Below, in pieces: positions 1 to 6,235 of a stretch of 6,264 nt of DNA. This DNA comes from JBGOTP01 sp041476545 (GTDB lineage Bacteria; Acidobacteriota; Vicinamibacteria; Vicinamibacterales; CAVVIG01). The position numbers and the translations under genes were made by a program. Numbering within the stretch: the stretch's first letter is position 1; the number at the start of each line of letters is the position of its first letter. The notes under the pieces were generated by a model that was not told the origin of the DNA, searched no databases, and worked only from the letters and a program-made list of their open reading frames with translations. Location of the stretch: the NCBI GenBank assembly GCA_041476545.1, contig JBGOTP010000304.1, positions 1-6,264 of the forward strand, written 5' to 3'.

Positions 1-17
1 ATCCCGAGTAAGAAAAA

Positions 18-1919
18 ATGAAGATACACAAATCGTCCAGGGTGGACCTAATAAGGTCCGCCCCGCTTGGAAGAAGGTCCGCCCTGCTCGTCGTCGCCGT
101 CGCGGTGCTCAGCGTTGGCCACGGACTCGCGCAAGGCACGCGCAGTACATCCACCGCATCCCGGACAAGGGCGCATGTGGCGGCACTCGCCTCCGATCGG
201 CTCGAGGGCCGGCTCGTCGGATCAGCGGGTGAAGGGCTCGCGGCCGATTACCTGGTCGCTCAGCTGCGACGCATCGGCGCCAAACCGCTGCCGGGATCCG
301 CTGACTTCCGTCTGCCGTTCGAGTTCACCGCGGGAACGCGCGACGGCGGCACGAAGCTCAGTCTGACGTGTCCGGGAAGGGAGACCCAGCCGGGGGTCGT
401 CAGCCGCTGCGCGGCGGACCTCGGCGCAGGTGCCATCAGCGCGCTGTCCTTCTCCGACAACGGGGACGTCTCCGGCTCGATGGTGTTCGCCGGCTACGGC
501 ATCGTCGTTCCCGAGTCCCAGAACTTCGGATACGACAGCTACGCAACGATCGACGTGAAGGACAAGATTGCGATCGTGCTCCGGTATTTCCCGGAAGACG
601 CGGACACGAAGACGAAGGGCATCCTCGCGCGCTATTCCGACCTGCGCTACAAGGCGCTGGCGGCGCGGCAGCACGGCGCCCGGGCGCTGCTCGTTGTCAC
701 GGGCCCCCATTCGCCGAACGCCGGCGAACTGATTCCGATGTCGTTCGACACGGCGCTGTCGGGATCCGGCATCGTGGCCGCGAGCATGACCGGCGCGGCG
801 GCGGCGATGATCTTCGAGGGGACGGACCACACACTCGACGAGGCCCAGCACGCCCTGGATTCCGCCAACCCACACGTGAGTGGCTTCGAGATTCCTGGCA
901 AGGTGGTCGCGGTTCACGCGGCGGTCGTTCGCGAAAAGCGGACCGGTCACAACGTCGTCGGGTACCTCGCGGCGACGACGTCAACCGCCGCTGTCGAGAA
1001 GCCATGGATCGCGATCGGCGCGCACTACGACCATCTGGGACACGGGGAGAACGGCAACTCGCTCGCGGACAAGAGCGAAGCCGGGCGCATCCATTTCGGC
1101 GCCGACGACAACGCGTCGGGGTCCGCGGCGGTCCTTGCCGTGGGAGAGACGCTGGCGTCGCGGCCGCGACACAGAAACATCCTGCTCGGATTCTGGTCGG
1201 GGGAAGAGATCGGGCTCATCGGTTCCGCCGCCTTCGTCAACGCGCCGCCTGTCACACTCGAGCAGCTGGAGGCCTACCTGAACTTCGATATGGTCGGCCG
1301 CATGCAGGACAACAAGCTCACGGTGCAGGCGACAGGCACGAGCGCGTCGTGGGGACGGATCATCGAGCAGACGAACATCACCGCGGGGTTCGATCTGCTG
1401 CTGCAGGCGGATCCGTATCAACCGACCGACGTCGCCAGCTTCAATCAGGCGGGCGTGCCATCGCTCGCGTTCTTCACCGGCACGCACATGGACTACCACC
1501 GGCCGTCGGACACCGCCGACAAGATCAACTACGAGGACCTCGACCGCGTCGCCGATTTCGCCGCCGCCATCGCCAGGCGCGTCGGCGATCTCGATCAGCC
1601 GCTCGTGTTCACGAAGGTCGATCAGCTCACGGACACGACCCCGCGCGCCGGCCTGCGCGTCTTTACGGGAACCGTTCCCGACTACTCCACGGAGGTCAAG
1701 GGCCTCCTGTTGAGCGGCGTGATTGGCGGCGGCCCGGCGGAACAGGCCGGTCTTCAGAAGGGGGACATCGTTGTCGAAATCGCGGGGCAGACGATCGCGA
1801 ACATCTATGACTACACCTACGCGCTTGACGTGCTGAAGATTGGCGAGCCCGCCAAGGTCGTCTACACGCGGAATGGTGAGCGGAAGGAAACGACGCTTAC
1901 GCCTGGCGCCCGGAAGTAA
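18..1919 (+). CDS. Secreted M28-family zinc peptidase with PA-like insert and C-terminal PDZ domain
   Basis: Predicted exported metallopeptidase of 633 residues, probably an aminopeptidase acting outside the cytoplasm. A basic N-terminus (RR at 19-20) and a hydrophobic stretch at about 21-38 ending in GLAQ look like a signal peptide. Residues 45-90 match the N-terminal M28 segment (LASDRLEGR). About 150-300 is the usual place for a PA domain. The catalytic domain spans about 305-525 with every expected metal or catalytic residue: H336 in GAHYDH, D364 in GADDNASG, E396 and E397 in SGEEIGL, D424 in NFDMVG and H494 in HRPSDT. A PDZ domain follows at about 545-630 (GGGPAEQAGLQKGDIV). C118 and C131 could form a disulfide, which fits export. 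The start at 18 keeps the whole signal peptide; only AGTAAG-like weak ribosome-binding sequence precedes it, and the promoter lies outside the window. Family assignment is firm; the substrate cannot be told. It converges on the dinB-like gene. Confidence 0.95.
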   Translation: MKIHKSSRVDLIRSAPLGRRSALLVVAVAVLSVGHGLAQGTRSTSTASRTRAHVAALASDRLEGRLVGSAGEGLAADYLVAQLRRIGAKPLPGSADFRLPFEFTAGTRDGGTKLSLTCPGRETQPGVVSRCAADLGAGAISALSFSDNGDVSGSMVFAGYGIVVPESQNFGYDSYATIDVKDKIAIVLRYFPEDADTKTKGILARYSDLRYKALAARQHGARALLVVTGPHSPNAGELIPMSFDTALSGSGIVAASMTGAAAAMIFEGTDHTLDEAQHALDSANPHVSGFEIPGKVVAVHAAVVREKRTGHNVVGYLAATTSTAAVEKPWIAIGAHYDHLGHGENGNSLADKSEAGRIHFGADDNASGSAAVLAVGETLASRPRHRNILLGFWSGEEIGLIGSAAFVNAPPVTLEQLEAYLNFDMVGRMQDNKLTVQATGTSASWGRIIEQTNITAGFDLLLQADPYQPTDVASFNQAGVPSLAFFTGTHMDYHRPSDTADKINYEDLDRVADFAAAIARRVGDLDQPLVFTKVDQLTDTTPRAGLRVFTGTVPDYSTEVKGLLLSGVIGGGPAEQAGLQKGDIVVEIAGQTIANIYDYTYALDVLKIGEPAKVVYTRNGERKETTLTPGARK

Positions 1920-1920
1920 A

Positions 1921-1938
1921 CCCGAGCTTCAGCTCGGG
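1921..1938. terminator. Perfect 18-bp palindrome between convergent genes, possible bidirectional terminator
   Basis: CCCGAGCT at 1921-1928 and AGCTCGGG at 1931-1938 are exact reverse complements separated by TC. The hairpin begins one base after the M28 stop codon and ends 10 bases before the dinB-like stop codon, so it could end transcripts from both sides. Read on the minus strand it is followed by TTTA, a very short T run; on the plus strand no T run follows. It may therefore be a weak terminator or an mRNA 3'-end stabiliser. It also belongs to a set of three palindromes in this window sharing the centre GCT-TY-AGC. Confidence 0.5.
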
Positions 1939-1948
1939 CGATCAATCC

Positions 1949-2446
1949 CTACCCTCGTTCGCGGTAGAACGCGATCATGTCCATGCTCTTGCCGGGTTTG
2001 GCGCCAAGCTGTCGCAAGAGCGTCGTGACCTGCCCCCGGTGATAGCTGCCATGGTTGACCACGTGCTGCAGCATCTGCCAGAAGACGGTCGCTCCGGGCC
2101 GGCCGTCCATCATCTTGTACTCGAAGATCCGGTTGATCCCGGCCTCGCCCAGTTGCTCCACGAACGCCCGCATGTTGCCCTCGTGATCGGACCAGGGCGC
2201 CTGTAGAGAAGGGACGTCCGGAAACAGCTCCGGCGACAGCATTGACGTGGGCGACGTCCCCTGCCACCGCGAGTGCCAGTTCCACTCGGCAGAATACACG
2301 TGGACCAGGGTGTTGCGAACCGATCGGAAACTGCTGCCGAGGTCCCTGGTGAATTGCTCCGGCGTCAGCGCCGCGGCCGCGGCGAGCACGCGATCGCGGG
2401 CCCAGTAGTGGTAGTCGAGCAGCGTTCGCAGGTCCTGCAGGTCCAT
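1949..2446 (-). CDS. DinB-family metal-binding protein
   Basis: A 165-residue cytoplasmic protein of the DinB/YfiT-like four-helix bundle superfamily. The three histidines expected to bind a divalent metal are visible: H49 in LVHVYSAE, and H132 and H136 in NHGSYHRGQ. The start has the usual family form, a tyrosine- and aromatic-rich first helix (LLDYHYWARDRVL), and the length is typical. No signal peptide or membrane segment is seen. Members include DNA-damage-inducible proteins and thiol-dependent transferases, and most are uncharacterised, so a specific reaction cannot be given. The ATG at 2446 is preceded by no Shine-Dalgarno sequence but by TATAAT six bases upstream, suggesting a leaderless transcript. 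It lies downstream of htrA on the same strand with 155 bases between them and its own promoter, so it is probably a separate unit. Confidence 0.9.
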   Translation of the reverse strand: MDLQDLRTLLDYHYWARDRVLAAAAALTPEQFTRDLGSSFRSVRNTLVHVYSAEWNWHSRWQGTSPTSMLSPELFPDVPSLQAPWSDHEGNMRAFVEQLGEAGINRIFEYKMMDGRPGATVFWQMLQHVVNHGSYHRGQVTTLLRQLGAKPGKSMDMIAFYRERG

Positions 2447-2452
2447 GCCGGA

Positions 2453-2458
2453 ATTATA
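2453..2458 (-). promoter_or_regulatory. -10 box of a predicted leaderless promoter for the dinB-like gene
   Basis: The minus strand reads TATAAT at 2458 to 2453, a perfect sigma-70-type -10 hexamer. Six bases (TCCGGC) then lead to the A of the ATG at 2446, the usual distance from a -10 box to a transcription start. Transcription would begin on the start codon itself, and the absence of any purine-rich ribosome binding site agrees. No convincing -35 hexamer is present at 15-18 bases upstream, so the promoter may be weak or depend on an activator. Confidence 0.6.
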
Positions 2459-2508
2459 GCCAGGAGTGAGGGTGCGAGGGCGCGAGACGAACCCTGGCCA
2501 TTAGTTGG

Positions 2509-2532
2509 GGGTCGAGCGGAGGAGAACGACCC
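2509..2532. repeat. Weak inverted repeat in the htrA-dinB gap
   Basis: GGGTCG at 2509-2514 pairs with CGACCC at 2527-2532 across a 12-base loop. It lies about 70 bases past the htrA stop codon in the direction of htrA transcription. It could be a poor Rho-independent terminator, but no T run follows on either strand. I see nothing else that would end the htrA transcript in the 155-base gap. Confidence 0.2.
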
Positions 2533-2601
2533 GTCACCAATGACCAGAGTCCACGCGCCGAACAACGTACCTACGAGGGGTTTGACGATGGCGACGCGGT
2601 T

Positions 2602-3840
2602 TTAGTTCGGTGCCGGCTTTTCGTCGAGCTTCACCGTGAGCGTTCGCTCGCTGCCATCGCGGATGAGGACAAGGATGGCGTTCGAACCCGGCGCGCTCTC
2701 GGCCACTCGATTGCGCAGTGCGTTGATGTCCTGAACTGGCTGGCCGTTGAACGACTTGATGACGTCGCCCTGTTTCACGCCGGCACGGTCCGCTGCGCTG
2801 CCCACGGTCACCGAGTTCACGATGGCTCCGGTCACTTGCTTGAGACCGAGGCTCGCGGCCCTTTCCGAGTCGACTGGCTGGATACCGACGCCAAGCTGCG
2901 CGCGGCGTACCTTGCCGCCGCTCTTCAGATCGTTCATCACCCGCTTGGCCATATTCGTGGGGATGGCGAAGCCAATGCCGATGTTGCCGTCGGACACCGA
3001 GGCAATCTGCGAGTTGATGCCGATGAGCTCTCCTTTCATGCTCACGAGCGCACCGCCCGAATTGCCGTGGTTGATCGGCGCATCGGTCTGAAGGAAGTCT
3101 TCGTAGCTCTCGGCATCGGTCGACCGGCCCTTCGCGCTGATGATGCCCATCGTGACCGTCTGGCCGAGATTGAGCGGATTGCCGACGGCGAGCACGACGT
3201 CGCCCACTTCCACGGCGTCCGAGTTGCCGAAGGCGAGCGGATGCAGATCGCTCGCGTCAATCTTGAGCACCGCGAGGTCGCTCGGCTGGTCCGACCCGAT
3301 CATCTTCGCATCAACCGTTCGCCCGTCAGTCAGGCTGACGTGAATCGCATCGGCGTTCTCGATCACGTGGTTGTTGGTCAGGATGTAACCGTCGGCGCTC
3401 ACGATGACACCGGACCCCAGAGCCATCTGCTTGGGCGCCTGCCGCGGGGCCTGACCCTGACTTTGGCCCCGGGGCATCTGCCGCTGACCCTGTCGGGGTG
3501 TCGCGTCGAACTGACCGCCAAAGAATCGGCGGAACAGCTCCTCGGGATCGGGTCCTGCGGCCGGTACCATCCGAGCGCGTCCCTCTGCGCGGATCGTGAC
3601 AACCGCCGGCGCTACCACCTTGACGATGTCGGCGTACGAGTCGCGGCCGCCAGCAATGGCGTGCGAAATTGTCGGCGTCTGAGCTGCCGCGACAGTCGCA
3701 GCCGCAGCCGTAGCGGGGCTGGCGCTACCGCCGGCGGCGAAGCCGTGCCAGGTGATCCCAGCGACGAGGAGAGCCCCGATCAGCGCGGCGAGTCCCGCGC
3801 GAGTGCCCTGCCGGCCGAAGTGATGACGTCTGTCTTCCAT
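2602..3840 (-). CDS. HtrA/Deg-family serine protease with one PDZ domain
   Basis: A 412-residue envelope protease and probable chaperone that degrades misfolded proteins. Residues 16-36 form one hydrophobic segment after a basic N-terminus, acting as an anchor or uncleaved signal; an Ala/Thr-rich stretch to about 56 follows. The trypsin-like domain spans about 70-305 with the complete triad: H158 in TNNHV, D188 in SDLAVL and S261 in GNSGG. The residue before GNSGG is His (INHGNSGG), a position that varies in the family. Residues 112-139 form a Gln/Arg/Pro-rich loop, placed like the Q-rich LA loop of DegP. One PDZ domain lies at about 315-405 (GSAADRAGVKQGDVI). A single PDZ makes it closer in layout to DegS or HhoA than to two-PDZ DegP, so no symbol is assigned. 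The ATG at 3840 has GGGAAAGG eight bases upstream. It sits downstream of a two-component operon on the same strand, 189 bases away, with its own candidate promoter. Confidence 0.95.
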   Translation of the reverse strand: MEDRRHHFGRQGTRAGLAALIGALLVAGITWHGFAAGGSASPATAAAATVAAAQTPTISHAIAGGRDSYADIVKVVAPAVVTIRAEGRARMVPAAGPDPEELFRRFFGGQFDATPRQGQRQMPRGQSQGQAPRQAPKQMALGSGVIVSADGYILTNNHVIENADAIHVSLTDGRTVDAKMIGSDQPSDLAVLKIDASDLHPLAFGNSDAVEVGDVVLAVGNPLNLGQTVTMGIISAKGRSTDAESYEDFLQTDAPINHGNSGGALVSMKGELIGINSQIASVSDGNIGIGFAIPTNMAKRVMNDLKSGGKVRRAQLGVGIQPVDSERAASLGLKQVTGAIVNSVTVGSAADRAGVKQGDVIKSFNGQPVQDINALRNRVAESAPGSNAILVLIRDGSERTLTVKLDEKPAPN

Positions 3841-3853
3841 GGTTGTGGCCTTT

Positions 3854-3866
3854 CCCTGAAGCAGGG
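3854..3866 (-). promoter_or_regulatory. Alternative hairpin overlapping the htrA ribosome binding site
   Basis: On the minus strand CCCTG, a three-base loop CTT and CAGGG form a short inverted repeat. Its downstream arm includes the GGG of the GGGAAAGG ribosome binding sequence of htrA. Its upstream arm is part of the downstream arm of the larger palindrome at 3861-3878, so the two hairpins cannot form together. A regulatory switch is possible but unproven; a five-pair stem is weak. Confidence 0.25.
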
Positions 3867-3878
3867 CTGAAGCCCTGC
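3861..3878. repeat. Perfect 18-bp palindrome in the predicted htrA leader
   Basis: GCAGGGCT at 3861-3868 and AGCCCTGC at 3871-3878 are exact reverse complements separated by GA (TC on the minus strand). It lies 20 bases upstream of the htrA start codon and inside the leader of the predicted htrA transcript. Its central minus-strand sequence, GCT-TC-AGC, is identical to that of the palindrome at 1921-1938, while the outer stem bases differ. Confidence 0.75.
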
Positions 3879-3942
3879 ACTACTACTGGCGCGTTCACAT
3901 TCCATTAGACGGGACTCGGCCTTTCGTGGAGGTTACGGGAGC

Positions 3943-3970
3943 ATTACAACGGTGATAGAAACCCTGTCAG
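3943..3970 (-). promoter_or_regulatory. Candidate sigma-70-type promoter for htrA
   Basis: On the minus strand CTGACA (3970-3965, five of six matches to TTGACA) and TGTAAT (3948-3943, five of six matches to TATAAT) are separated by 16 bases. A start near 3936 would give a leader of about 95 bases carrying the palindrome at 3861-3878. The -35 lies within a small inverted repeat, CCCTG-T-CAGGG at 3962-3972, a possible protein binding site. The prediction rests on sequence alone, and I see no clear extracytoplasmic-sigma consensus. Confidence 0.45.
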
Positions 3971-4013
3971 GGCTGAGGGCTTAGAGGGCTGAGGGCTGGA
4001 GGGCTGGGTGGCT
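3969..4013. repeat. Short imperfect tandem repeat, AGGGCT units
   Basis: Five exact copies of AGGGCT occur at 3969, 3976, 3985, 3992 and 4000, spaced 7, 9, 7 and 8 bases apart, most as GAGGGCT. A degenerate sixth unit, GGTGGCT-like, ends at 4013. The tract lies between the end of the histidine kinase gene and the htrA promoter. The unit is the same as one arm of the palindrome at 3861-3878. It could be replication slippage, a binding-site cluster or a remnant of a dispersed repeat. Confidence 0.7.
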
Positions 4014-4022
4014 GTTGTGGGG

Positions 4023-4038
4023 TCCGGCTTTAGCCGGA
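4023..4038. repeat. Perfect 16-bp palindrome overlapping the kinase stop codon
   Basis: TCCGGCT at 4023-4029 and AGCCGGA at 4032-4038 are exact reverse complements separated by TT. On the minus strand the palindrome supplies the last two codons (Ser-Gly) and the TAA stop codon of the histidine kinase at 4032-4030. It may act as a 3'-end hairpin for the operon transcript, but no T run follows. It shares the GCT-TY-AGC centre with the palindromes at 1921 and 3861. Confidence 0.7.
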
Positions 4039-5343
4039 TTCGACCGGCAACTCGACGGTAAACGTCGACCCGTGGCCGGATTCGCTCACCACTGCAACCG
4101 TTCCGCCGTGGGCTTCGACGACCGCCTTCACCAGACTCAGACCAAGACCCAGACCGCGCTCAGCACGGCTCCGGTCCCCTCGGAACAGCCGATCCCAGAT
4201 CCGCGGTAGCTCGTCTGCCGGAATGCCCGTGCCCGTGTCCTTCACGCGCAGCACGGCGCGCCCGTTTTCGTGCCGCAGGTCGATCGTGACCTGCCCTCCG
4301 CGTGGGGTGTATTTCAACGCGTTGTCGAGCAGATTGGCGGCAACCTGTTCAAGGCGGACGCGATCCCCGGCCACCACAACGTCCCCGCTCGTGTGCGCAA
4401 CCAGGGAGACGCCCTTCGAATCGGCGACGTCGTGATACAACTCGACCGCGCGCGCCACGATGTCGGCCAGTCGCACGGGCTCCCGCTGCAGCGGCATGGC
4501 GCCGCTTTCGGCCTCCGAAATGTCCATCAACGTGTTGAGCATCGTCTGCACGCGGTCGACTTCCTCCACGCAATCGGCCAGCGCTTCGCGATAGCGATCG
4601 AGATCCGCCGGCGCGGCCAGCGCCATTTCCGCCGTGCCGCGCAGTCGCGTCAGCGGCGTGCGCAGATCGTGCGAGACGTTGTCGAGCGCGCCTCGCATCC
4701 CGGTGACCAGTCCTTCGATCTTGTCCAGCATGGCGTTGAACAACACCGACAGATCGCTGATGGCATCGTCGCTGGGGGAAACGGGGACACGTTCGTCGGT
4801 GCGCCCGGTTCTAATGATCCGCTGGACGGCCTCGGCCAGCCGGCGGATCGGCTGCAGGGCCGAACGCGTGGCCAGCCAACCGCCGGTCAACGCGACGACA
4901 ACAATGAGCAGCGTGACCAGACCGAGCGTCGCACGAAACCTCGCCAGCAGATCCAGCCGTGCGTCGGTGCTCTTCCCCACCTGGACGAGCGTCCCGTCAA
5001 CGAGCACGATGGACACCGTTTCGAGTCTGTCCGCTTCCCAGCCTTCGGGCATGCTCAGGACGAGTGTGTCGATCCCCCGATCGATGACACGGACAAAGAG
5101 CCGCTCCGGCGCCGTGCGCTGCTCGGAGACGACCATGTTGGTGAGCGCGCGCAATCCGCCTCGCGAGTAGGCCGCCGCGTACTCTCCAAGTTTCTGTTCG
5201 ATGATTTGATGGTCGCGCTGCGCGAGCGACGCCGCCGTCAGGGAATACGTCGCGAAAACGATGGCGATGGCGCCGGCGACGAACAACGTTGCGTACCAGA
5301 TCGCCAGGCGGAGTCCGAGAAGACGGGGTCTATCGGAGGACAT
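4030..5343 (-). CDS. Membrane sensor histidine kinase of a two-component system
   Basis: A 437-residue inner-membrane kinase that phosphorylates the adjacent response regulator. A first membrane helix lies at about 12-37, an extracytoplasmic sensor region of about 100 residues follows, and a second helix lies at about 139-159. A HAMP linker covers about 158-212 (SALQPIRRLAEAV). The dimerisation domain carries the phospho-acceptor H225 in VSHDLRTPL. The ATPase domain has the N box (N337 and N341 in NLLDNALKYTP), G1 (DTGTGIP, about 369-375), the F box (WDRLFRGD) and G2 (GLGLGL, about 397-402), so all catalytic motifs are intact. The domain order resembles CusS/BaeS-type kinases, but the sensor region gives no ligand. 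The ATG at 5343 was chosen; an in-frame GTG at 5352 would add three residues. Either start lies inside the regulator gene, giving an overlap of 14 or 23 bases and probable translational coupling. Confidence 0.95.
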   Translation of the reverse strand: MSSDRPRLLGLRLAIWYATLFVAGAIAIVFATYSLTAASLAQRDHQIIEQKLGEYAAAYSRGGLRALTNMVVSEQRTAPERLFVRVIDRGIDTLVLSMPEGWEADRLETVSIVLVDGTLVQVGKSTDARLDLLARFRATLGLVTLLIVVVALTGGWLATRSALQPIRRLAEAVQRIIRTGRTDERVPVSPSDDAISDLSVLFNAMLDKIEGLVTGMRGALDNVSHDLRTPLTRLRGTAEMALAAPADLDRYREALADCVEEVDRVQTMLNTLMDISEAESGAMPLQREPVRLADIVARAVELYHDVADSKGVSLVAHTSGDVVVAGDRVRLEQVAANLLDNALKYTPRGGQVTIDLRHENGRAVLRVKDTGTGIPADELPRIWDRLFRGDRSRAERGLGLGLSLVKAVVEAHGGTVAVVSESGHGSTFTVELPVESG

Positions 5344-5998
5344 AGCCCACACCGCGCACCGTGTGTAGCAGCTTCGTCTCGAACGGACGGTCGATCTTGT
5401 CGCGCAGACGACTGACGAGGACGTCCACGATGTTGGTCTGCGGATCGAAGCTGTACTCCCAGACGTGCGACAGCATCATCGTCTTCGAAATCACCTTGCC
5501 GGCATTGCGCAGAAGGTACTCGAGGAGGGCGAACTCGCGCGGCCGGAGATCGATCGACACCTCCGCCCGCGTCACCTTGCGGGTCAGCAGGTCGAGCGAC
5601 AGATCGCCAATCGTCAGCGTGGTCGGCTCGGGCGCGCGGGAGGCCCGGCGGACGAGCGCCTGCACGCGTGCCAGCAGCTCGGCGAAGGCAAACGGCTTGG
5701 TCAGGTAGTCATCACCGCCGGCCTGGAGCCCGCGGACGCGATCGTCAACCGAGCGGCGAGCGCTCAGGATCAGCACCGGCGTCGACCGGCCACGCCGCCG
5801 GAGTTCGTCGATGACCGACAGACCTTCGCGCTTGGGCAGCATCAGGTCCACGATCGCCACGTCATAGGGGTGATGAAGTGCCGCCTTGAGACCGGTCTCG
5901 CCGTCCGCGGCCTGATCCACGGCAAAGCCAGACTCGCGCAGGCCCCGCGCGACAAAATCGGCGATGGTCTGATCGTCTTCGATGATCAATGCGCGCAC
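5330..5998 (-). CDS. OmpR/PhoB-family DNA-binding response regulator
   Basis: A 222-residue cytoplasmic transcription regulator. The receiver domain (1-118) has the acidic pair D8-D9, the phospho-acceptor D51 in VDLMLP, the switch residue S79 and K101-P102 in LTKPF. The winged-helix domain (about 127-222) has the family pattern LRPREFALLEYLL, a recognition helix near 187-202 (NIVDVLVSRLRDKI) and the terminal VRGVGYVL. The GTG at 5998 was chosen because the protein then begins as receivers normally do (RALIIEDDQ) and because a TATCAT -10 box lies six bases upstream. The reading frame is open to 6154, but that extension has no regulator-like sequence and poor codon bias. The gene heads an operon with the overlapping kinase, and HtrA follows. 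No autoregulatory direct repeat was identified in the short upstream region. Confidence 0.93.
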   Translation of the reverse strand: MRALIIEDDQTIADFVARGLRESGFAVDQAADGETGLKAALHHPYDVAIVDLMLPKREGLSVIDELRRRGRSTPVLILSARRSVDDRVRGLQAGGDDYLTKPFAFAELLARVQALVRRASRAPEPTTLTIGDLSLDLLTRKVTRAEVSIDLRPREFALLEYLLRNAGKVISKTMMLSHVWEYSFDPQTNIVDVLVSRLRDKIDRPFETKLLHTVRGVGYVLR

Positions 5999-6004
5999 AT
6001 CTGA

Positions 6005-6010
6005 ATGATA
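6005..6010 (-). promoter_or_regulatory. -10 box of a predicted leaderless promoter for the response regulator
   Basis: The minus strand reads TATCAT (five of six matches to TATAAT) at 6010 to 6005. Six bases, TCAGAT, separate it from the GTG at 5998, so transcription would begin at the start codon. No Shine-Dalgarno sequence lies in this interval. The geometry is identical to that of the dinB-like gene. No good -35 was found at 15-18 bases upstream. Confidence 0.5.
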
Positions 6011-6235
6011 GCGCGCGAACGAGGGGCAATGTGCCCGTCGGCCGATCCACGGACTCCCGACAAGCCGCTCAGCTTCACGTTCTGCCGCCTGCGGTACGAC
6101 AACATCCGCAGGGCGAGAGAGTGCGGCTGGGGCGACGACTATCCGCAAGCGCACTACAACTTCATGGTGCGCCTCGCTACCCCGGCTTTGCGAACGTCAC
6201 CGCCACGGATCCCGATCGACACGTTGAGACTATAG
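6005..6235 (+). pseudogene. DUF4159-like N-terminal fragment, apparently frameshifted
   Basis: A 76-codon reading frame divergent from the response regulator. Residues of about 19-57 (from PDKPLSFTF through GWGDDYPQAHYNFMVRL) resemble the start of DUF4159 proteins, whose usual pattern is an aromatic-rich strand with RLRY, then GW..DYP, then NFM.RL. Between about 6059 and 6175 nearly every third codon base is G or C, as in real genes here. After 6176 that bias is lost in this frame and appears in the next one, which reads YPGFANVTATDPDRH from about 6178. A one-base loss or two-base gain near 6176 is the likely cause. A second ATG at 6029 with GAGG just upstream is an alternative start. No signal peptide is seen, a stop codon lies directly before 6005, and there is hardly room for a promoter. 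It looks like a gene remnant; a sequencing error in a real gene is the alternative. The family match is from memory of the motif. Confidence 0.45.

Noticed and set aside
368..1810. 480-codon alternative frame inside the M28 peptidase gene
   Set aside because: Its product is dominated by Arg and Gly, as expected from an off-frame reading of GC-rich DNA, while the other frame holds every M28 metal ligand.
2273..2605. Plus-strand 110-codon frame over the dinB-htrA gap
   Set aside because: It overlaps the dinB-like gene antisense for half its length, has no recognisable domain and has no ribosome binding site.
2836..3870. Plus-strand open frame of 344 codons opposite htrA
   Set aside because: The minus-strand frame encodes a complete HtrA protease. 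The antisense translation has no domain signal and is explained by codon bias.
3841..4029. Possible CRISPR-like or small RNA locus from the repeats in this gap
   Set aside because: The units are only six to seven bases long with no spacers of regular size, and no independent promoter-terminator pair is visible.
4270..5415. Long plus-strand open frame of 381 codons opposite the histidine kinase
   Set aside because: It is fully antisense to a kinase with all catalytic motifs, its translation is rich in Arg, Gln and His with no recognisable domain, and long antisense frames are expected in GC-rich genes.
5999..6154. 52-residue N-terminal extension of the response regulator
   Set aside because: Receiver domains normally begin a few residues before the acidic pair. 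The extension lacks coding bias, and the opposite strand shows a better coding signal there.
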